Below the pieces are notes generated by a model. The model worked only from the letters and a program-made list of their open reading frames with translations. It had not been told where the DNA came from and ran no database searches. A stretch of 11,722 nt of DNA from Magnetococcales bacterium (lineage in GTDB: Bacteria; Pseudomonadota; Magnetococcia; Magnetococcales; DC0425bin3): the NCBI GenBank assembly GCA_015229045.1, contig JADGCJ010000099.1, positions 1 to 11,722 of the forward strand, read 5' to 3'. This document shows, piece by piece, positions 8,502-11,722 of this stretch. The position numbers were made by a program, and so were the translations under genes. Position 1 is the stretch's first letter. The number at the start of each line of letters is the position of its first letter.

Positions 8502-10567
8502 ACCACCCCCTTGCCTCGCAAAAATGGGACAAATTTCATATCCGTACCCATGATATGGTCCATCAGCCAGCTTTTGGCAAAGGCCAACAGATCGATGGCC
8601 ACGGCAAAATTGCCCGCCTCGAAACGCCGAATCAGATCGACCACCGATTCAACCAGCTTTTTGTGCGCCTGAACATGCTCTCGCGTCTCCGGATACTCAT
8701 GTCGGGCAAAGTAGCTCTCCTCCCGGTTGAAATGGAAAACCGTATACTCGGCCAGCTCCCTGAGAATGGGACTGACCACATCCCTTCCCTCCCCTTCCAG
8801 CATGGCCCGATGCAGCCGATTGACATGGTTGACCAGTTTTTTATGGTCGTCATCCACCTCGCGCAAACCCGTCACAAGCTTGTCGTTCCACGCAAAGAAG
8901 GGTTTGCGGTTGACGCTCAACTCCGTCTCGCCAAGATAGAGTCGATCCAGCAGACGAAAAACGCCGTTGCGTGTCTGCAAATGCTCAGACAGGGCGCGGT
9001 CAATCTCGTCTTGCTCAACCCCGGGCGACTGGCTGATCAGCGTGACCACATTTTCCGCCTGTACGCGCAGGGTGGCACATTGGGCAACGATCTCCTGGAA
9101 CAGCGTCGTGTCAGCGAAAGGTTGACCTCCGGCGTTCTGCAACCACGGCATGCCACCTGCACACATCTCCCGGACCTCGGCCATCGTCAATTGCTGGCGA
9201 CCACTGCCGGCCCGCTCCAGACGGCTTTGCAGCACCAGCCACGCCTCCTTGACGGCCCGCACATCGAACAGGGGCCGCCTGACCTCCAGATCAAGTTGGG
9301 TGGCATAGAATGCGTGGCTCATATCCTGAAAAAGTTCACCCAGACGATCCAATTGTTGGGCGGATCGGTGCATCATGTGGGCGGTATGTCTGGCGCTTTC
9401 CGTATGTTCTTGAACAACCTGGGAGGCTTTTTGGGTCTTTTGCGCCGCAGCCAGGATGGCCTGGGCATGGTCGAGGGCCTGCGAGGTATCGTTGGCGGCT
9501 GTTTTCGCTGTCAGGGCCACCTCGGCGGATGATTGGGCGATCTCCTTGATGCCAAGCTCGATTTCAGCCGCAGAGCGGGCGATATCGACGGCGGCCAGCG
9601 TCAGGGCCTGTGTCCTTTGCGTCACCGATCCGGTGGCGGCGGCGACATGGCTCATCTCCCGGGTGATGGCCTGGGTCTTGTCCATCTGTGCATCCACGGC
9701 GTGGGTGATCTCCGTGGTGGCCCAGGTGATGCGCTCGATGCTGGCCACAATTTCGTGATTGGCCTCCGCCACCTCCAGGGTTGTATATTGAATGTCCGAG
9801 ATGCGTTCATGGATCATGCGGGTGGCTTTGGCCGTTTGCTGGGCCAGATCCTTGACTTCGTTGGCGACAACGGCAAAACCCCGACCCGCACTGCCGGCAC
9901 CGGCTGCCTCGATGGAGGCATTCAAGGCGAGCATCTTGGTCTGGTCGGCAATGTTGTTGATGATCTCCACCACCTGACCGATTTCGCGGGTCGAGGCAGC
10001 CAGTTTGTCCATGATCGACTCGCCGGCGCGGGCATGGCGTCGGGTCTGCTCGGACTCCGTGGCCGCCGATTGGCACTGCCTGCGAATGGTCAGCAGGGAG
10101 TCATTCATCGCCCGCGCCGCCCCCGAGACGCTGCGCACCGCCCCATCCACCTGCTCCACATGCTCGTTGACACCACCGATATTGTCACGAATCTCCAGGG
10201 CTGTCCCCGCCAGCAGAGAGATGCCCACACTGCTCTCCTCTACCCCAGAGGCGATGGTCAACACGTTGGTCGAAAACTGCATCGATGCCGTCGAAATGCC
10301 CGCAAGATTACCCATGGTCTCTTGGATATCCTGGTTGACCCGGGCGATCTCTTCCCTGAGAACAGCGTTCTGGTTTGCCACTTCCGCCACATCCTGCCGG
10401 GCATGCCGGGCGTCATCACAGATCAACTCGCGCATCTTGACCAACTCCGTTGCGCAAGCCGTCATGCTGCCCGCATGCAGGGCCATGATCGACACCAGGT
10501 CAGGTTGCCGCTCCCCCGTGCCACCCGCCTGGGGTTGAACCAACATTTTGGGCCAAAACAGTTTCAT
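8498..10567 (-). CDS. Soluble methyl-accepting chemotaxis protein with C-terminal bacteriohaemerythrin domain
   Basis: A 689-residue cytoplasmic chemoreceptor with no membrane segment. Long helical coiled-coil regions surround the signalling hairpin at about 194-249, whose tip reads [17 protein letters not shown] followed by [12 protein letters not shown] region at about 436-511 resembles a CZB domain that has lost its His ligands. The C-terminal domain (about 557-684) is a bacteriohaemerythrin with all seven di-iron ligands: His575, His612 and Glu616 (HxxxE), His631 and His635 (HxxxH), His671 and Asp676 (HxxxxD). Haemerythrin-linked receptors are known to sense oxygen and direct aerotaxis, so oxygen or redox input to CheA/CheW is likely. 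In the hub the usual EAARAGE reads [11 protein letters not shown] at 10570 is one codon upstream, but GGAAGG at 10577-10572 is spaced properly only for ATG 10567. First gene of the minus-strand operon. Its stop overlaps the barrel gene start. Confidence 0.95.
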   Translation of the reverse strand: MKLFWPKMLVQPQAGGTGERQPDLVSIMALHAGSMTACATELVKMRELICDDARHARQDVAEVANQNAVLREEIARVNQDIQETMGNLAGISTASMQFSTNVLTIASGVEESSVGISLLAGTALEIRDNIGGVNEHVEQVDGAVRSVSGAARAMNDSLLTIRRQCQSAATESEQTRRHARAGESIMDKLAASTREIGQVVEIINNIADQTKMLALNASIEAAGAGSAGRGFAVVANEVKDLAQQTAKATRMIHERISDIQYTTLEVAEANHEIVASIERITWATTEITHAVDAQMDKTQAITREMSHVAAATGSVTQRTQALTLAAVDIARSAAEIELGIKEIAQSSAEVALTAKTAANDTSQALDHAQAILAAAQKTQKASQVVQEHTESARHTAHMMHRSAQQLDRLGELFQDMSHAFYATQLDLEVRRPLFDVRAVKEAWLVLQSRLERAGSGRQQLTMAEVREMCAGGMPWLQNAGGQPFADTTLFQEIVAQCATLRVQAENVVTLISQSPGVEQDEIDRALSEHLQTRNGVFRLLDRLYLGETELSVNRKPFFAWNDKLVTGLREVDDDHKKLVNHVNRLHRAMLEGEGRDVVSPILRELAEYTVFHFNREESYFARHEYPETREHVQAHKKLVESVVDLIRRFEAGNFAVAIDLLAFAKSWLMDHIMGTDMKFVPFLRGKGVV

Positions 10568-10635
10568 CACGCCTTCCAGGACCGGGTCGTTGCGCGGCCC
10601 TGACCTCTGCTCCGAGTCAATGAGAACAATGCCAT
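10567..10635 (-). CDS. Possible 22-residue leader ORF coupled to the chemoreceptor
   Basis: A 23-codon frame begins at ATG 10635 after an AGAGGG purine run that lies only 1-2 bases upstream, and ends in TGA that overlaps the chemoreceptor ATG (TGATG). The product would be basic (five Arg, one Lys) with no recognisable motif. Overlap geometry suggests translational coupling, but a frame this short arises easily by chance and the ribosome-site spacing is poor. It may be only untranslated leader. Confidence 0.2.
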   Translation of the reverse strand: MALFSLTRSRGQGRATTRSWKA

Positions 10636-10687
10636 GCCCTCTTTAATTGAAAACAGAACAGATCACCACTCCATATGAACGAATATT

Positions 10688-10724
10688 TTAATGGGTTGTT
10701 AACAAGATATTGACAAGAATTTAA
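10688..10724 (+). promoter_or_regulatory. Four TTRA elements phased at exactly 11 bases, candidate OmpR/PhoB-type operator
   Basis: TTAA, TTAA, TTGA and TTAA begin at 10688, 10699, 10710 and 10721. The two central 11-mers, TTAACAAGATA and TTGACAAGAAT, match at 8 of 11 positions (shared TTRACAAGA); the outer two share mainly the TTAA start. Tandem direct repeats with an 11-base period are the known site architecture of OmpR/PhoB-class winged-helix regulators, and a gene for exactly that class starts about 160 bases downstream. Whether this regulator binds here is inference. Confidence 0.45.
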
Positions 10725-10725
10725 A
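10696..10725 (+). promoter_or_regulatory. Candidate sigma-70-like promoter for the response regulator
   Basis: TTGTTA (10696-10701) and TTTAAA (10720-10725) are separated by 18 bases in the AT-rich core. Each hexamer deviates from consensus. The perfect 10-base palindrome TTGTTAACAA (10696-10705) covers the -35 hexamer and could be an operator. The phased TTRA repeats overlap it, so binding would act directly on this promoter. A minus-strand promoter for the chemoreceptor operon should also lie nearby, but no good hexamer pair was found. Low confidence. Confidence 0.25.
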
Positions 10726-10779
10726 TGTTGCTCACCATAGACTCGATCGTCGTTTCGGCTATCTGGACGCCGTTTTATT

Positions 10780-10850
10780 GGGGCGCTATCCCAAACCCCG
10801 CCAGGACTCTGTCCTGGACCTGTCCGGTCACCAGCCCCCTGGACCCCGTT
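10780..10850 (+). repeat. GC-rich multi-hairpin dispersed repeat, copy 2
   Basis: Ungapped partner of 3698-3768 (62 of 71 identical; only three differences in the last 57 bases). The hairpin CCAGGAC-TCT-GTCCTGG (10801-10817) is perfect here. The first hairpin is weakened but still pairs: its outermost C-G pair in copy 1 is T-A here (10779/10793), a compensatory change. It lies in the probable 5' leader of the response regulator, ending 34 bases before its ATG, so it may affect mRNA stability or translation. Confidence 0.85.
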
Positions 10851-10884
10851 TTCACCGGCCCATGACCAAAAAAGAGTGCCTCCC

Positions 10885-11616
10885 ATGCGCAGATCCATCC
10901 CCCTGATCGGCCTGCTGGAAGATGACCCCAGCATGCGATTTCTGCTCAGCTCCTACCTGGAAAAATCGGGGTTTCAGGTCTTTGCCTGTGGCACGGCAGT
11001 CGAATTTTTTTCTTTTTTCGAGAAGGAGAGTCCCGACTGCATTCTCCTCGACTTGAACCTGCCGGACGAGGATGGTCTGGTCGTAGTCAGAAAGATACGC
11101 TACCACTCCGATCTGCCCCTGTTCATTGTCTCTTCACGCAGCGATGATCAGGATCGGCTGGCCGGCCTCGAGTTGGGAGCGGATGACTACATCACCAAAC
11201 CGTTTCATCCCCGCGAACTGGCCGCCAGAATCCACAACATTCTCCAGCGCAACGCCAAGTTGTCTTCTCTGGCCAACCGGGTTCCGGAGATCACCTCCGC
11301 CATCATCCCACTGCGGGGATGGATCCTGGATCTCGACAAAAGACGCCTGGAGAGTACGCAAGGTGGACGTGTCGTCTTGACCGGGGGAGAGTTCAACGCC
11401 CTGGCGACTCTGGCCCGGGCCAAGGGTGCCGTGGTGACACGCGATCAACTGAAAGATGCCATCTCCCGCCGCCAGGAACCGCCCCAGGACCGCACCGTCG
11501 ATGCCATCATCTGTCGACTGCGCAAAAAACTGGCCCCCTATGGAAAAGAGACTCCCATCGTCCTGACCATCCCCGGTTATGGCTATCAGATTGATCCGCA
11601 GCTGTTCTCTGAGTGA
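10885..11616 (+). CDS. OmpR/PhoB-type response regulator (receiver + winged helix)
   Basis: A 243-residue cytoplasmic transcription regulator, the usual length for this class. The receiver has the acidic cluster Glu12-Asp13-Asp14, phospho-Asp56 in CILLDLNLP and Lys105 in ITKPF. The winged-helix domain (about 142-234) shows LTGGEFNAL, the recognition-helix pattern DRTVDAIICRLRKKL and the wing IPGYGYQI, all typical of the Trans_reg_C family. The receiver is phosphorylated by a histidine kinase or Hpt and the protein then binds tandem direct repeats. ATG 10885 is chosen because AGAG lies 8 bases upstream; a GTG at 10876 would add three residues and has no ribosome site. No kinase gene is adjacent on its own strand, so the Hpt-bearing kinases across the divergent promoter are the obvious candidate partners (inference). 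Confidence 0.95.
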   Translation: MRRSIPLIGLLEDDPSMRFLLSSYLEKSGFQVFACGTAVEFFSFFEKESPDCILLDLNLPDEDGLVVVRKIRYHSDLPLFIVSSRSDDQDRLAGLELGADDYITKPFHPRELAARIHNILQRNAKLSSLANRVPEITSAIIPLRGWILDLDKRRLESTQGGRVVLTGGEFNALATLARAKGAVVTRDQLKDAISRRQEPPQDRTVDAIICRLRKKLAPYGKETPIVLTIPGYGYQIDPQLFSE

Positions 11617-11625
11617 TTGTTCACA

Positions 11626-11688
11626 TTTTCCTGTTCAGGAAAAAATGGTAAACCGAATCCATTTTGAGATGCGTAGTTTTTTAAACTA
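11626..11688 (+). terminator. Cluster of AT-rich hairpins after the response regulator, possible terminator
   Basis: Starting 10 bases after the stop codon there are three inverted repeats: TTTTCCT-GTTC-AGGAAAA (11626-11643), AAAATGG-N10-CCATTTT (11642-11665) and TAGTTT-TTT-AAACTA (11674-11688). The first two overlap and cannot both form. None has the classical GC stem followed by a free U-tract, so any termination would be weak. The DNA from here to the window end (11689-11722) holds no gene that can be supported. Confidence 0.35.
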
Positions 11689-11722
11689 TTGAAAGACTGG
11701 GATGGTCCAGGAAGGGCTGTGC

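Larger units (their letters stand above)
10568..10884. promoter_or_regulatory. Divergent intergenic control region between the chemoreceptor operon and the response regulator
   Basis: About 317 bases without a convincing gene. From the chemoreceptor outward it holds a GC-rich leader (10568-10635), an AT-rich core (about 10640-10745) with phased TTRA repeats, the palindrome TTGTTAACAA and promoter-like hexamers, then GC-rich DNA with repeat copy 2 (10780-10850) and a short leader to the regulator. Both transcription units must start here unless the operons have distant promoters. The AT-rich island contrasts sharply with the coding DNA on either side. Confidence 0.7.

Noticed and set aside
10710..10743. 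A perfect TTGACA (10710-10715) as a -35 box.
   Set aside because: At 17 bases the -10 position reads CACCAT. The nearest better hexamer (TAGACT) is 22 bases away. The TTGACA is better explained as part of the 11-base direct repeats.
11702..11722. ATG at 11702 as the start of another plus-strand gene.
   Set aside because: Only seven codons remain in the window and no ribosome site stands at a suitable distance.
1..11722. CRISPR array, tRNA or rRNA genes, insertion sequence or prophage genes.
   Set aside because: No regularly spaced repeats, cloverleaf candidates, transposase motifs or phage proteins were seen. The only repeats are the two 71-base copies and the 11-base phased block.

Overview
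The window reads as chromosomal DNA from a GC-rich, motile Gram-negative bacterium, probably a proteobacterium. The evidence is a signal-peptide-bearing outer-membrane beta-barrel, large hybrid histidine kinases with Hpt modules, a haemerythrin-linked chemoreceptor and a dispersed GC-rich palindromic repeat. The mix of signalling genes plus this kind of repeat recalls Magnetococcales or Rhodospirillales-like genomes, but that is an impression and no marker gene here settles it.

Layout. Nearly everything lies on the minus strand as one tightly packed candidate operon, read from right to left: a soluble chemoreceptor ending in a bacteriohaemerythrin domain (10567-8498); an outer-membrane barrel protein (8501-7371, ATGA overlap); a seven-transmembrane 7TMR-DISM hybrid histidine kinase with two receivers and an Hpt (7364-3777, 6-base gap, no visible ribosome site); a soluble REC-PAS-kinase-REC-Hpt protein carrying a second, dead-looking Hpt (3654-1021); and metF (948-61). 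A roughly 320-base divergent intergenic region (10568-10884) separates this run from an OmpR-type response regulator on the plus strand (10885-11616). That region is much more AT-rich than its surroundings and carries a set of TTRA elements spaced exactly 11 bases apart. Such spacing is typical of sites bound by OmpR/PhoB-type regulators.

A 71-base palindromic repeat occurs twice (3698-3768 and 10780-10850, 62 of 71 bases identical, same orientation). One copy sits between the two kinase genes and, by chance, stays open in frame with the second kinase, giving a false 42-residue N-terminal extension. The other sits just upstream of the response regulator.

How the genes may work together (inference): neither kinase has a DNA-binding output domain and both end in Hpt modules, while the response regulator has no dedicated kinase beside it. 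A phosphorelay from one or both kinases to the divergent regulator, which then binds the 11-base repeats and controls both directions, is the simplest model. The haemerythrin chemoreceptor suggests oxygen or redox as an input to behaviour. The barrel plus the periplasmic DISMED2 sensor suggests a small molecule entering the periplasm as a second input. metF is a housekeeping gene that may simply be downstream. No tRNA, rRNA, CRISPR array, transposase or phage gene was seen.
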